NCBI RefSeq assembly: GCF_003387475.1
Contig: NZ_QUNO01000020.1
Coordinates: 1 to 64,000, forward strand
Length of the DNA stretch: 64,000 nucleotides
Reading direction: 5' to 3'
DNA from: Kutzneria buriramensis
GTDB taxonomy: Bacteria; Actinomycetota; Actinomycetes; Mycobacteriales; Pseudonocardiaceae
In this document: positions 26,310 through 34,481 of the stretch, piece after piece
Layout: each line of letters begins with the position of its first letter
Position numbering within the stretch: position 1 is the first letter of the stretch
Position numbers and translations under genes: made by a program
Notes under the pieces: model-generated
Database searches by the model: none
Told to the model about the DNA's origin: nothing
The model's input: only the letters and a program-made list of their open reading frames with translations

Positions 26310-27200
26310 TCATGTGAGCTTCTTGACGGCGATCGCGGTCGCGTCGGCGATGGTTTTGCGCCCGGCGGTGGACTTCGGGTCGGTCGGTGCGGTATACGCC
26401 GCGATGACGAGCGGTGCGCGGTTCGGCGGCCAGACCACGGCGACGTCGTTCACCTCGCCCTTCGCGCCGCTGCCCGATTTGTCCGCGGCCACCCAGCCCG
26501 GCGGCAGCCCGCCGCGGACCAGGTCGAGGCCGGTGGTGCTGGACTTCATCCAGTTCACGAGCATGTCCCGGCCGGCCGAGTCAAGACCCTCGCCGAGGGT
26601 GAGCTCGTTCAGGTCGGAGGCGAAGACCGGCGGCCGGGTGGTGTCCCGCTCGTCGCCGGGCGCGCCGTCGTTGAGGTCGGGTTCCTTCCGGTCCAGGTGG
26701 GTGACGTTGTCGCCGAGGTCGCGGGCGAACGCCGTGACCGCCTGGGGGGCTTGCAGCAGATCGATCAGCAGGTTGTCGGCGGTGTTGTCGCTGAGCCTGA
26801 GCGCCGCGTCGCACAGCTCGGCGACCTTCATGCCGCTGTGCTGGGAGGTGATCGGCGCGTACGAGAGGACCTGCGACTTGTCGTAGGTGATGACCCGGTC
26901 CAGCAGCCCCGGCTGCTGCTGGCGGAGCTGGAGGATCGCCCCGACGACCAGCACCTTGTGCGTGGAGCACATGAGAAACCGCTCTCCCGAGCGGTAGGCG
27001 ACGGTCTTGCCACTCGCCGTGTCGAGGGCGTAGAACCCGAGCCGGCCGCCGAACTTCCGCTCTAGGGCGGCGAGGTCGGGATCGGACGCGGCGGTGGTCT
27101 GGGTGGCGGTCGACGGCGCGGCCGGCGTCGTGGTGGTGGAGCAGCCGGCGAGCGCGGCGGCGAGCCCGCCGAACAGCAGGGTGCGGCGAGGCAACGGCAT
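26310..27200 (-). CDS. bla: class A beta-lactamase, Tat-type lipoprotein
   Basis: A 296-residue serine beta-lactamase with all class A motifs: S79-T-H-K82 (active serine), S137-D-N139, E173-PDLND (omega-loop Glu), and K241-S-G. The N-terminus has a twin arginine (PRRTLLFGG) and a lipobox LAGC at 17-20, so it is likely a folded-exported lipoprotein. A Thr/Ala linker follows the Cys. The residue before the active Ser is Cys (Ambler 69), as in some carbapenemases, but no partner Cys at 238 is present. No regulator gene is adjacent. Confidence 0.92.
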   Translation of the reverse strand: MPLPRRTLLFGGLAAALAGCSTTTTPAAPSTATQTTAASDPDLAALERKFGGRLGFYALDTASGKTVAYRSGERFLMCSTHKVLVVGAILQLRQQQPGLLDRVITYDKSQVLSYAPITSQHSGMKVAELCDAALRLSDNTADNLLIDLLQAPQAVTAFARDLGDNVTHLDRKEPDLNDGAPGDERDTTRPPVFASDLNELTLGEGLDSAGRDMLVNWMKSSTTGLDLVRGGLPPGWVAADKSGSGAKGEVNDVAVVWPPNRAPLVIAAYTAPTDPKSTAGRKTIADATAIAVKKLT

Positions 27201-27232
27201 GTGATTCCCCCAGTACGTCCGAGGGGATCACC

Positions 27233-27970
27233 CTATCGCCCTCGGACGGTCACGCCGCCCAGACCCGCGACATCGACCCGGACGACCGACGGTCCGAACG
27301 GCACGGCCGCGGTGGCGGCTCCAGCGAGGATGACGTGCCCGGCGCGCAGCGGGAACCCTTGCCGCGCGGCGATCCCGACCATCTGCCGCAGGGCACGGAA
27401 GGGATGGCCGAGGATGGCGGCGGTCGAACCGAACTGGACGTCCCGGCCGTCGACCGACAGCCGCACGGCGAGGTTGCCGATGTCGGCGATGGGCCGCCAG
27501 CCGCCGATCGCGAACAGGGCGCCCGAGGTGTTGTCGGCGATGACGTCCGCGAGATTGAACTTGAAGTCCCAGTACCGCGAGTCGATGATCTCGACCGCCG
27601 GCGCGACGGCGTCCACCGCGGACACGATGTCCGCCAAGGGATCCGTCGGATCGACGTCGCGGGCGAGACGGAAGACGATCTCCGGTTCGACGCGCGGGTG
27701 GACGAGGGTTGTGAGGTCCGCCTCGCCGCCGTCCTCGACGCGCATGGCGTCGGTGAGCTGGCCGACGATGATGTCGGAGACCCCCATCTGCGCCATCTTG
27801 GCCCGGCTGGTGAAGCCGAACTTGGTGCCGACGAGCCGCTCGCCGGCGGCCAACCGCAGGTCCAGCACGGCGTGCTGGATGGCGTACGCCTCGTCGATGG
27901 AGATCCCCTCGGGGAGCTGCGGTGTCGCAACGGCGTTGCGCTGGGCCTCGTGCAGTCGAACGGCGGTCAC
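27233..27970 (-). CDS. 2-oxo-3-hexenedioate decarboxylase/2-keto-4-pentenoate hydratase family enzyme
   Basis: A 245-residue member of the FAH-like hydratase/decarboxylase family, with [16 protein letters not shown], the metal-binding EPEIVF segment and [12 protein letters not shown]. Its GTG overlaps the aldolase stop (GTGA), and it is the last gene of a four-gene operon that also contains a second paralogue (29909-30706). One of the two is expected to be the hydratase, and this one is perhaps the 4-oxalocrotonate decarboxylase; the sequence alone does not decide. Confidence 0.85.
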   Translation of the reverse strand: MTAVRLHEAQRNAVATPQLPEGISIDEAYAIQHAVLDLRLAAGERLVGTKFGFTSRAKMAQMGVSDIIVGQLTDAMRVEDGGEADLTTLVHPRVEPEIVFRLARDVDPTDPLADIVSAVDAVAPAVEIIDSRYWDFKFNLADVIADNTSGALFAIGGWRPIADIGNLAVRLSVDGRDVQFGSTAAILGHPFRALRQMVGIAARQGFPLRAGHVILAGAATAAVPFGPSVVRVDVAGLGGVTVRGR

Positions 27971-28980
27971 GATGTCGCCTTCCCGGCCAGGTCGAGCGCG
28001 ACGTCCACGATCATGTCCTCCTGCCCGCCGACCATGCGCCGCCGGCCCAGCTCCACCAGGATCTCGCGGGTGTCCAGGCCGTAGCGTTCGGCGGCCCGCT
28101 CGGCGTGCAGCAGGAAGCTGGAGTACACGCCGGCGTAGCCCAGGGTGAGGGTCTCGCGGTCGACGCGAACCGGGCGCACCTGGAGCGGCCGGACCAGGTC
28201 CTCGGCGGCGTCCTGAAGCGCGAACAGGTCGCAACCGTGATGCCAGCCAAGGAGATCCGCCACGGCGATGAACGCCTCGGCGGGGCAGTTGCCGGCACCG
28301 GCGCCCTGTCCGGCGAGCGCGACGTCCACGCGGCACGCACCGTGCTCGACGGCGGTGACGCTGTTGGCGACCGACAGCGACAGGTTCTCGTGCGCGTGAA
28401 TACCGATCTGTGTGTCAGGGTTGAGTTTTTCGCGGTAGGCGTCGACCCGCTCGGCGACGTCTCGCATGGTCAGGCGGCCGCCGGAATCGGTGACATATAC
28501 GCAGTGCGCGCCGTAGGACTCCATCAGCTTGGCCTGTGCGGCGAGCTTCGCCGGCTCGTTGAGGTGGCTCATCATCAGGAAGCCTGCGACGTCCATGCCG
28601 TTCTCCCGCGCCCAGGCGATGTGCTGCGCGGCGACATCCGCTTCCGTGCAGTGCGTGGCGATGCGGACGCTGGTGACGCCGAGGTCCTTGGCGTGCTTGA
28701 GGTCCTCGATGGTGCCGATGCCCGGCAGCAGCAGGGTGGTCAGCTTGGCGTTGGTGACGGACTCGGCCGCGGCGGTGATCCACTCCGTGTCGGTGTGCGC
28801 GCCGAAGCCGTAGTTGGCGCTGGAACCGCCGAGCCCGTCGCCGTGCGCCACCTCGATCGCGGCCACCCCGGCAGCGTCGAGCGCGGTGACGATGTCGCGT
28901 ACCTGTTGGACGGAGTAGTTGTGCGCCATGGCATGCATGCCGTCGCGCAGGGTCACGTCCTGGACGTAGATGTCGGTCAT
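27967..28980 (-). CDS. 4-hydroxy-2-oxovalerate aldolase
   Basis: A 337-residue pyruvate aldolase of the HMG-CoA-lyase-like barrel family. TLRDGMHA (R12-D13, H16) binds metal and pyruvate enolate, [12 protein letters not shown] carries the metal histidines, and a C-terminal communication domain follows. It cleaves 4-hydroxy-2-oxovalerate to pyruvate and acetaldehyde, which is channelled to the dehydrogenase encoded just upstream (ATGA overlap at 28977-28980). Confidence 0.95.
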   Translation of the reverse strand: MTDIYVQDVTLRDGMHAMAHNYSVQQVRDIVTALDAAGVAAIEVAHGDGLGGSSANYGFGAHTDTEWITAAAESVTNAKLTTLLLPGIGTIEDLKHAKDLGVTSVRIATHCTEADVAAQHIAWARENGMDVAGFLMMSHLNEPAKLAAQAKLMESYGAHCVYVTDSGGRLTMRDVAERVDAYREKLNPDTQIGIHAHENLSLSVANSVTAVEHGACRVDVALAGQGAGAGNCPAEAFIAVADLLGWHHGCDLFALQDAAEDLVRPLQVRPVRVDRETLTLGYAGVYSSFLLHAERAAERYGLDTREILVELGRRRMVGGQEDMIVDVALDLAGKATS

Positions 28981-29912
28981 GCCGCGCTCCCGGTCAGCCA
29001 GCCGCGCAGTTCGGCGATGCGCTCGCCGGTGCGCAGCGCGGCCGAGGTCATGATGTCGAGGTTGCCCGCGTAGGCGGGCAGGTAGTGGCCGGCGCCGGTG
29101 ACCTCGAGGAAGGTGGAGACCTTGACGCCGTCGAAGGGGCGGCCCAGGGCCGGCAGGTAGGGCACGGAGATCGGGTCGAACTGGACGTCCTGCTTGAGGC
29201 GGTAGCCGGGGACGTACTGCTGCACCTGCGCGACCATGTCGTGGATCGACTCGGTGATCTTGTGCTGGTCGCCGTGCTCGACGAGGCAGTAGACGGTGTC
29301 GCGCATGACCAGCGGCGGCTCGGCCGGGTTGAGCACGATGACGGCCTTGCCTCGGGCCGCGCCGCCGACCGTGCGGATGGCGGCGGAGGTCGTCTCGGTG
29401 AACTCGTCGATGTTGGCGCGGGTGCCGGGACCGGCGGACTTCGAGGAGATGGAGGCGACGATCTCGGCGTAGAGGACGTCGGTCGTGCGGGAGACGGCGG
29501 CGACGACGGGGATGGTGGCCTGGCCGCCGCAGGTGACCATGTTGACGTTGTCGGCGGTGAGGTTGTCGTCGAGGTTGACCGGAGGCACGACGTACGGGCC
29601 GATGGCGGCGGGCGTCAGATCGACCATGAGTTTGCCGTGCTGGGCGGCGATCTTCGCGTTGTGCCGGTGCGCCCTTGCGGAGGTGGCGTCGAAGACGATC
29701 CTTGCCTCGCGGAACTCCGGAAGCGTGGTCAAACCGTCCACACCGGACGACGTGGTGGCGACGCCGAGGCGTTTGGCGCGGGCGAGGCCATCGGAATCCG
29801 GGTCGATGCCGGCCATCGCGGCGACGTGCAGGACGTTCGAGAGCCGCTTGATCTTGAACATCATGTCGGTGCCGATGTTGCCGGATCCGATCACGACCGC
29901 GCCCACGGTCAT
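28977..29912 (-). CDS. acetaldehyde dehydrogenase (acylating)
   Basis: A 311-residue CoA-acylating dehydrogenase. The NAD motif GSGNIGTDM is at 9-17 and the catalytic C128 is in [11 protein letters not shown]. It forms the channelling complex with the aldolase and turns acetaldehyde, NAD and CoA into acetyl-CoA. It overlaps the preceding hydratase gene by ATGA and the following aldolase by ATGA, so the set is translationally coupled. Confidence 0.95.
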   Translation of the reverse strand: MTVGAVVIGSGNIGTDMMFKIKRLSNVLHVAAMAGIDPDSDGLARAKRLGVATTSSGVDGLTTLPEFREARIVFDATSARAHRHNAKIAAQHGKLMVDLTPAAIGPYVVPPVNLDDNLTADNVNMVTCGGQATIPVVAAVSRTTDVLYAEIVASISSKSAGPGTRANIDEFTETTSAAIRTVGGAARGKAVIVLNPAEPPLVMRDTVYCLVEHGDQHKITESIHDMVAQVQQYVPGYRLKQDVQFDPISVPYLPALGRPFDGVKVSTFLEVTGAGHYLPAYAGNLDIMTSAALRTGERIAELRGWLTGSAA

Positions 29913-30706
29913 CGCGCACCTCCGTCGTCGGTGAAGACTGCCTGGACCTCGCCGAGGCCGTCGAGCCTGGCGGTGAACACCCCCGGTTCGGTGACCGGGA
30001 CCATCGGGCCGAGCGCGCCGGAGAGGATCACCTCGCCGGCGCGCAGCGGCGCGCCGCGGCGGGCTACCTCGCGGGCCAGCCAGGCGACCGCGACCACCGG
30101 GTTGCCCATGCAGGCTGCGCCGCTGCCGACCGAGACCGGCTCGCCGTCGTGCTCGATGACCATGCCGACCTGTGCGAGATCGAGGCCGTTGAGGGAGAAC
30201 GGGACGCAGCCGAGGGTGTAGAGGCCGCTGGAGGCGTTGTCGGCGACCGTGTCCGTGATGCGGATGTCCCAGTTGGCCACCCGGGAGTCGACGATCTCGA
30301 TCGCGGCCAGGACGAAGTCGGTGGCGCGCAGGACATCCGCGACGGAGGCGTCGGGGAGGTCGATGTCGGTCCTGAGGACGAAGGCGACCTCGGCCTCGAC
30401 GCGCGGCTGGAGGAGGCGTCGCAGCGGCACGGGTTCGCCGGTGGCGTAGCCCATGTCGTTGAACAAAGTGCCGAAGTCCGGCCGGAAGACGCCGAACTGG
30501 CTGCGCACGGCGTCCGACGTCAGCCCGATCTTGCGTCCGATGACGCGGGCGCCTTGGGCGAGGCGGTTCTTGGTCTGAATCTCCTGCACCGCGTACGCCG
30601 TGTCGATGTCGGTGTCGCCGATGAGATCGCGGACCGGGGCGCAGGGCTTGCCGGTGGCTGCGGCCCGTTCGAGGCGGTCGGCGGCCTCTTCGGTCGTGGT
30701 GGTCAC
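29909..30706 (-). CDS. 2-keto-4-pentenoate hydratase
   Basis: A 265-residue hydratase: [30 protein letters not shown] (metal-binding Glu pair) and [14 protein letters not shown]. It adds water to 2-hydroxypenta-2,4-dienoate to give the substrate of the aldolase. GTG 30706 ([12 protein letters not shown]) is preferred; the ATG at 30757 would overlap the start of the divergent IclR gene. It is the first gene of the lower-pathway operon. Confidence 0.9.
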   Translation of the reverse strand: MTTTTEEAADRLERAAATGKPCAPVRDLIGDTDIDTAYAVQEIQTKNRLAQGARVIGRKIGLTSDAVRSQFGVFRPDFGTLFNDMGYATGEPVPLRRLLQPRVEAEVAFVLRTDIDLPDASVADVLRATDFVLAAIEIVDSRVANWDIRITDTVADNASSGLYTLGCVPFSLNGLDLAQVGMVIEHDGEPVSVGSGAACMGNPVVAVAWLAREVARRGAPLRAGEVILSGALGPMVPVTEPGVFTARLDGLGEVQAVFTDDGGAR

Positions 30707-30746
30707 GAGGTCGACGATGGCGGTTCGCGGTGGCAGGATGCCAGCT

Positions 30747-31502
30747 ATGCGTTCCACTCAGCGAGACGACGGTCGGAATTCGGTGCTGGGCCGGGCGGTT
30801 TCCCTGCTGTCGGCCTTCGAGTCCGATGACGACCGCTGCGTGACACTGTCCGAACTGGCCCGTCGCGCTGGGGTCGCCAAGCCGACGGCGCACCGGCTGG
30901 CGGGGCAACTGGTGTCGTTGGGGTTGTTGGAGCACGGGGATGGTGGGCTCCGGCTCGGGATGCGGGTGTTCGAGCTGGGGCAGTTGGTGCCTCGGCAGCG
31001 GGGATTGCGGGATGCCGCCCGGCCGTACCTCGAGGACCTGCACCGGGCGTCCGGGGAGACCGTGCACCTTGCCGTGCTGGAGCCGCCGGATGTGGTCTAC
31101 CTGGACAAGCTCACCAGCCGTGCCGCGCCTGCGGTGCCGTCTCGCATAGGTGGTCGGATGCCCGCGCATGCGACTGCGGTGGGTAAGGCGCTGCTGGCCC
31201 ATGCGTCCGAGGAGGTCAGGGAGGCCGTGCTGGCCGGGACGTTGGAACGGGTGACCGGGCGGACGGTTGTGATGCGTGGGGTGCTGCTGCGGGAGCTCCG
31301 TCGGGTTCGGGCGGACGGTGTGGCGCACGAGTACGAGGAATCGGCGAAGGGGGTGGTGTGTGCGGCGTGCCCGGTGGTGGACGGGGCGGGGACGGCGATA
31401 GCGGCGGTGTCCGTGTCCGGGTGGGTGAACCGGATGCAGGTGGAGCGGGTGGTGCCGGCGTTGCGGACTACGGCGCTGATGCTGAGTCGGCAGTGGGGGT
31501 GA
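30747..31502 (+). CDS. IclR-family regulator
   Basis: A 251-residue regulator: winged HTH (about 10-75, [27 protein letters not shown]) and an IclR effector domain with the ring of [19 protein letters not shown] and [13 protein letters not shown]. It starts 40 bp from the divergent hydratase operon, which it very likely controls. Codon use becomes notably G/T-rich towards its 3' end, foreshadowing the skewed tract that follows. Confidence 0.9.
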   Translation: MRSTQRDDGRNSVLGRAVSLLSAFESDDDRCVTLSELARRAGVAKPTAHRLAGQLVSLGLLEHGDGGLRLGMRVFELGQLVPRQRGLRDAARPYLEDLHRASGETVHLAVLEPPDVVYLDKLTSRAAPAVPSRIGGRMPAHATAVGKALLAHASEEVREAVLAGTLERVTGRTVVMRGVLLRELRRVRADGVAHEYEESAKGVVCAACPVVDGAGTAIAAVSVSGWVNRMQVERVVPALRTTALMLSRQWG

Positions 31503-31852
31503 GGGGTGGGAAATCGGTAGGTGGATCGGGGTGGGGTGCTGGGGTGTGTTTGTGGTGGGTGGGAGGGGTCGTTGGTGTTGTGGGGGAGAGGTGAGCGCTA
31601 GGGGTGTGTTTGTGTGTGTCGGCGCTGTTGGTGTTGTGGGGGAGACTGGTGCTTTGGCGGTGGCGGTCGGGGTGGGATTTGCGTTTGGGGTGGTGAAAGG
31701 GACCGGCGGTTTTGTTGAGGGGTGAGAAGGGGTGGCGGTTTTTTGTGTTTTTGGGTGGTACGGTGTTTGAGGTGGGGGAGGTGTGGTTTTTAGGGCGGCG
31801 TGGTTTGGGGGTCGTTTAAGGCTGATGGTGACCTGGTTTTTGGTGGCGTGGT
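31503..31852. other. G/T-rich non-coding tract (left part)
   Basis: 350 bp in which the plus strand is almost all G and T (runs such as ggggtggggtgctggggtgtg). Short open frames exist on both strands but reflect composition. Read as minus-strand RNA it is C/A-rich and G-poor, the composition favoured by Rho-type rut sites; plus-strand RNA could form G-quadruplexes. No gene is called. Confidence 0.7.
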
Positions 31853-31976
31853 TCGGGTCGATTTTGTGTGGAGCCTCTGGACGATGGCCTCGAGGAGCCT
31901 TTCCGGGGCAGGCTACGCCTGCCCCTCGCGCCGGAAAGCTTAGGCCATCGTCCACCTCCACACAAAATCGACCCGA
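31853..31976. repeat. nested palindrome, copy A (left border of HNH cassette)
   Basis: A 124-bp element. The outer arms are 21 bp and perfect (tcgggtcgattttgtgtggag at 31853-31873 with its complement at 31956-31976). Next are ggacgatggcct (31879-31890) with aggccatcgtcc (31942-31953), then ctttccgg with ccggaaag, and a central hairpin ggggcaggc-tac-gcctgcccc. Its reverse complement matches copy B at about 80 percent by eye, including ACGATGGCCTAAGCTTT. Confidence 0.88.
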
Positions 31977-32434
31977 GGCGGTAGTTTCCGGTGGTGTGCT
32001 GGCGAACTTTTGGTTCGCTGTGGAATTGTCAAGGAACGTGGGGGTGGTATTGGGGGTGGTTGGGTGGTGGGAATGGGTCGTGGGGGTGGCCCGGTTTGGC
32101 GGTGGGGTGGTTGGCCGGTGGCTTGGCGGGGCGGTGGTGGGGTGGTGCGGTCGTCCGGCGGGGCGGTGGCGCGGTGGTCCGGCGGGCGGGGTCCGGCTGG
32201 GCGGAGGTTGGGTGGTGCGGAGATCCGGCGGACTGGGGTCCGGCTGGGTGGGGTCCGGCTGGGCGGAGGTCGGGCGGGGTGGTGGCCCCCGGTGGGGCGA
32301 TAGGGGTGGCCCGAGGGGGGCCGGCCCCGATTGGGGTGGCTGGCCGGTGTGTGGGTCTGTGGCCCGGTGGGGCGGAGGTCTGGTGGGGCGATGGGGGTGG
32401 CTGGTCGGTGTGTGGGTCTGTGGCCCGTGGGTGG
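31977..32434. repeat. G-rich tract with imperfect tandem repeats
   Basis: 458 bp downstream of the HNH stop, with an extreme G-over-C excess on the plus strand. A 21-mer, ggggtccggctgggcggaggt, occurs at 32188-32208 and 32250-32270, with a partial third copy between. A 22-mer, cggtgtgtgggtctgtggcccg, occurs at 32345-32366 and 32406-32427 inside a roughly 60-bp imperfect tandem unit. The opposite strand would encode Pro/Thr/His-rich peptide, which I regard as compositional. Confidence 0.75.
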
Positions 32435-33577
32435 TCAGTATTGATGGGGTGTGGTGGTGTAGTTGCGGTCGAGTGGGGTGGTCCAGTGCAGGGTGCCGTC
32501 GTCGTCGACGGTGACCTTGTGGGTGTCGTGCTTCAAGTGGTGGTGGCGGGTGCAGAGGCCTTTGAGGTTGGGGAGTGTGGTGTGGCCTTTGGGCCACGGG
32601 GTGACGTGGTCGCCTTCCTGAACCGACCGGGTGCAGCCAGGGGCCGAGCACACACTGCCGGAGCGGACTCCCACGAGTTCTTTGAGGCGTTGGCCTGGTC
32701 GGTAGGTGTGTTTGCCGATCGCTTCGGCTTGGTCGTGTTCGTCGAGCAGGATCGCCCGCCAGATGCCGTCCATGGCCAACTCTCGGGCGGTGTCGGCGGT
32801 GATGGGGCCATATCCCTCGAGCAGGGCGGGGTCTTCGGTCAGACCCATCAGGGTCTCCATAGACATCGTCACGTGCACCCGAACGTCACGTTCCTTGGCC
32901 TGGCCGAGGAACCGGTCGAGGAAGGCATCGGCCCGTTTCTGGTCGGTGGTGCGCTCGTCCTTCGGGAGGTCTTTGGCGTCGGCGCAGAGCAGGTCGTGGA
33001 CCATGCGGGCCTCGACGGCGGGCAGGATCGCGGTGAGGTGGGCCATGCCGTCCGGGAGCGGCCGGATCTCCACCCGTCGCTCGGCTTTGGCTTTCTGGTG
33101 GCGTTGTTCGTAGCCGGTGGGGTCGGCTTGCGCGACCAGGGCGGTGGTCCGTCGGCTGAGCTGGGAGTGGGTCAAGCCGGGAGCCACCTCAAGCAGCGTG
33201 TCTTCGACCTCGGTGATGAGCGCAGTGGACGGCAGGTTGCGGACCCGATCACGAACCGCTTCCAGCCGGCGCAGGTCCAACCGCCCCTGCCGCAACTGGT
33301 CCATCAGGCGGGGCAGGGTCCGCAGATCCTCGGTCAACTCCTTGCGGCGGACCACGGTCTGCTCGGGTTCGGTGATGGCCATCGCCAACTCGGCGGTGTC
33401 CTCGACACCCCGCAGCACAGCCAACTCCACATAGTCGGCGAAGGCCCTGATCTTACGGGCGAGAATGGTGACGGTGACCCGTTCGTCGGCGGAAAGGGCG
33501 TCCAGATCGAGCCCCGCGAGAAGGTCGAACAGGGCCCCACTGGGCTCCGCTCTCTCCAACTCTCGGGTGAGTTCCAT
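32435..33577 (-). CDS. DUF222 / HNH endonuclease (REP13E12-like)
   Basis: A 380-residue protein. The N-terminal helical DUF222 domain spans about 1-290 ([36 protein letters not shown]), followed by an HNH nuclease at about 305-350. C310/C315 and C342/H345 look like a structural zinc site; D323-H324, N337 and H346/H347 form the ββα-metal core. The family is multi-copy in many actinobacteria (13E12 repeat proteins of Mycobacterium), with no proven function. ATG 33577 is preceded by AGAGG. The gene lies between two inverted nested palindromes, which suggests a mobile or selfish cassette. Confidence 0.92.
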   Translation of the reverse strand: MELTRELERAEPSGALFDLLAGLDLDALSADERVTVTILARKIRAFADYVELAVLRGVEDTAELAMAITEPEQTVVRRKELTEDLRTLPRLMDQLRQGRLDLRRLEAVRDRVRNLPSTALITEVEDTLLEVAPGLTHSQLSRRTTALVAQADPTGYEQRHQKAKAERRVEIRPLPDGMAHLTAILPAVEARMVHDLLCADAKDLPKDERTTDQKRADAFLDRFLGQAKERDVRVHVTMSMETLMGLTEDPALLEGYGPITADTARELAMDGIWRAILLDEHDQAEAIGKHTYRPGQRLKELVGVRSGSVCSAPGCTRSVQEGDHVTPWPKGHTTLPNLKGLCTRHHHLKHDTHKVTVDDDGTLHWTTPLDRNYTTTPHQY

Positions 33578-33675
33578 ACCTCTAAGAATACCGACCTGCA
33601 AGATCCAAATCGAATCCCTAACGGGTGAACTGTTTCATGCATAATCGAGCGATCGGTCGCGCAGAACCGCCAACA
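33578..33675. promoter_or_regulatory. probable promoter region of the HNH gene
   Basis: About 100 bp between the HNH start and copy B of the palindrome. It is markedly more AT-rich than its surroundings (tttcatgcataatcgagcg at 33633-33651). I see no certain -35/-10 pair. Confidence 0.35.
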
Positions 33676-33820
33676 ACACGATAAGCGTGGATTTTGCGTG
33701 GAGGGGGACGATGGCCTAAGCTTTACTGCGTGAGGGGCAGGCGGAGCCTGCCCCGGAGATGCCCCTCATGGCCATCGTTCAGAGGCTCCACGCCAAATCC
33801 ACGCGACATGCACACGATAA
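33676..33820. repeat. nested palindrome, copy B, with 9-bp direct repeat
   Basis: The element proper is 33685-33804. The outer arms are 19 bp with one mismatch (gcgtggattttgcgtggag against ctccacgccaaatccacgc). Next come gacgatggcc with ggccatcgtt, and a central hairpin ggggcaggc-gga-gcctgcccc (33734-33754). An identical 9-mer ACACGATAA stands at 33676-33684 and 33812-33820, as expected for a target-site duplication, although 7 extra bases lie on the right side. Orientation is opposite to copy A. Confidence 0.85.
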
Positions 33821-33892
33821 ACCCGCCAACCCCAAAATGGCCGGCTAAAGGATACGCGAAGAGCCCAAGCCATGAAGAAGACCGGAACACCC

Positions 33893-34465
33893 CTACTCCT
33901 CCAGCAGCCGCTGTCCCTCCCGCGCCCACTCCGCCCGCACCCGCGCCACCCGAGCGATCCCGTCGAACACGTGCGCCTTCAACCGCGCGATCCGCTCATG
34001 GTCCTCCGGATCCCGCCGCGTCAGCCGCTCTTTCAGCAACGCCGTGTCGCGCCGCAGCAACCGATCCCGATGCGCCTCCGCCTCCGCCGCCGCCTTCTCC
34101 TGCTCGGCGATGAACGCCTCCAACACAGCCGCCGCATCCCCGGCATCGATCATGTCGAAGTTCAGGGCCTGCACCATGAACGGATCCCGAGGCGGCGCTG
34201 CGTCATGCGCCACCCCGAGCCAAGCGACAAGCTCACCGTGCCCCTTCGGAGTCACGGAATACACCGTGCGGGTCAGGCGCGGCCCCCGCGCCTCCTCGTC
34301 ACCGGAGATCAGCCCGGCCTGTTCCATCCGCCGGAGCATGGGATAGATCTGGCTCTGCGGCGCGGCCCAGATCCACCCGGTGGACCCGTCGAAGAACCGC
34401 ACCAGGTCGTAACCGCTCATCGGGCGTGCCTCCAGCACCCCCAACAAGGCATGCTGTAGGGACAT
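33893..34465 (-). CDS. PadR-family regulator
   Basis: A 190-residue regulator: PadR winged HTH (LQHALLGVLEARPMSGYDLVR, then SQIYPMLRRMEQAGLI, VYSVTPKGHGELVAWL) and a C-terminal coiled-coil helix pair (about 115-190) for dimerisation. It is the last gene of the operon aldolase-transporter-dehydrogenase-PadR (16 bp after the dehydrogenase stop). It probably binds the palindrome at 37869-37929 and senses a phenolic compound, as PadR/VceR-type proteins do. Confidence 0.9.
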   Translation of the reverse strand: MSLQHALLGVLEARPMSGYDLVRFFDGSTGWIWAAPQSQIYPMLRRMEQAGLISGDEEARGPRLTRTVYSVTPKGHGELVAWLGVAHDAAPPRDPFMVQALNFDMIDAGDAAAVLEAFIAEQEKAAAEAEAHRDRLLRRDTALLKERLTRRDPEDHERIARLKAHVFDGIARVARVRAEWAREGQRLLEE

Positions 34466-34481
34466 GATCCGATACTAACGG

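Noticed and set aside
31977-32434. possible CRISPR or VNTR-type array in the G-rich tract
   Set aside because: Repeats are imperfect, not evenly spaced and without unique spacers; no cas genes in the window.
28977-32651. 1224-residue open frame on the minus strand running from the acetaldehyde dehydrogenase through the G/T-rich tract
   Set aside because: Only its last 311 residues are the dehydrogenase; the rest is Pro/His/Thr-rich and Arg-rich noise caused by strand composition, and it runs antisense through the IclR gene and crosses palindrome copy A.
32435-33577. HNH gene as a group I/II intron or intein homing nuclease
   Set aside because: It is a free-standing gene between genes, with DUF222 instead of intron maturase or intein splicing motifs.
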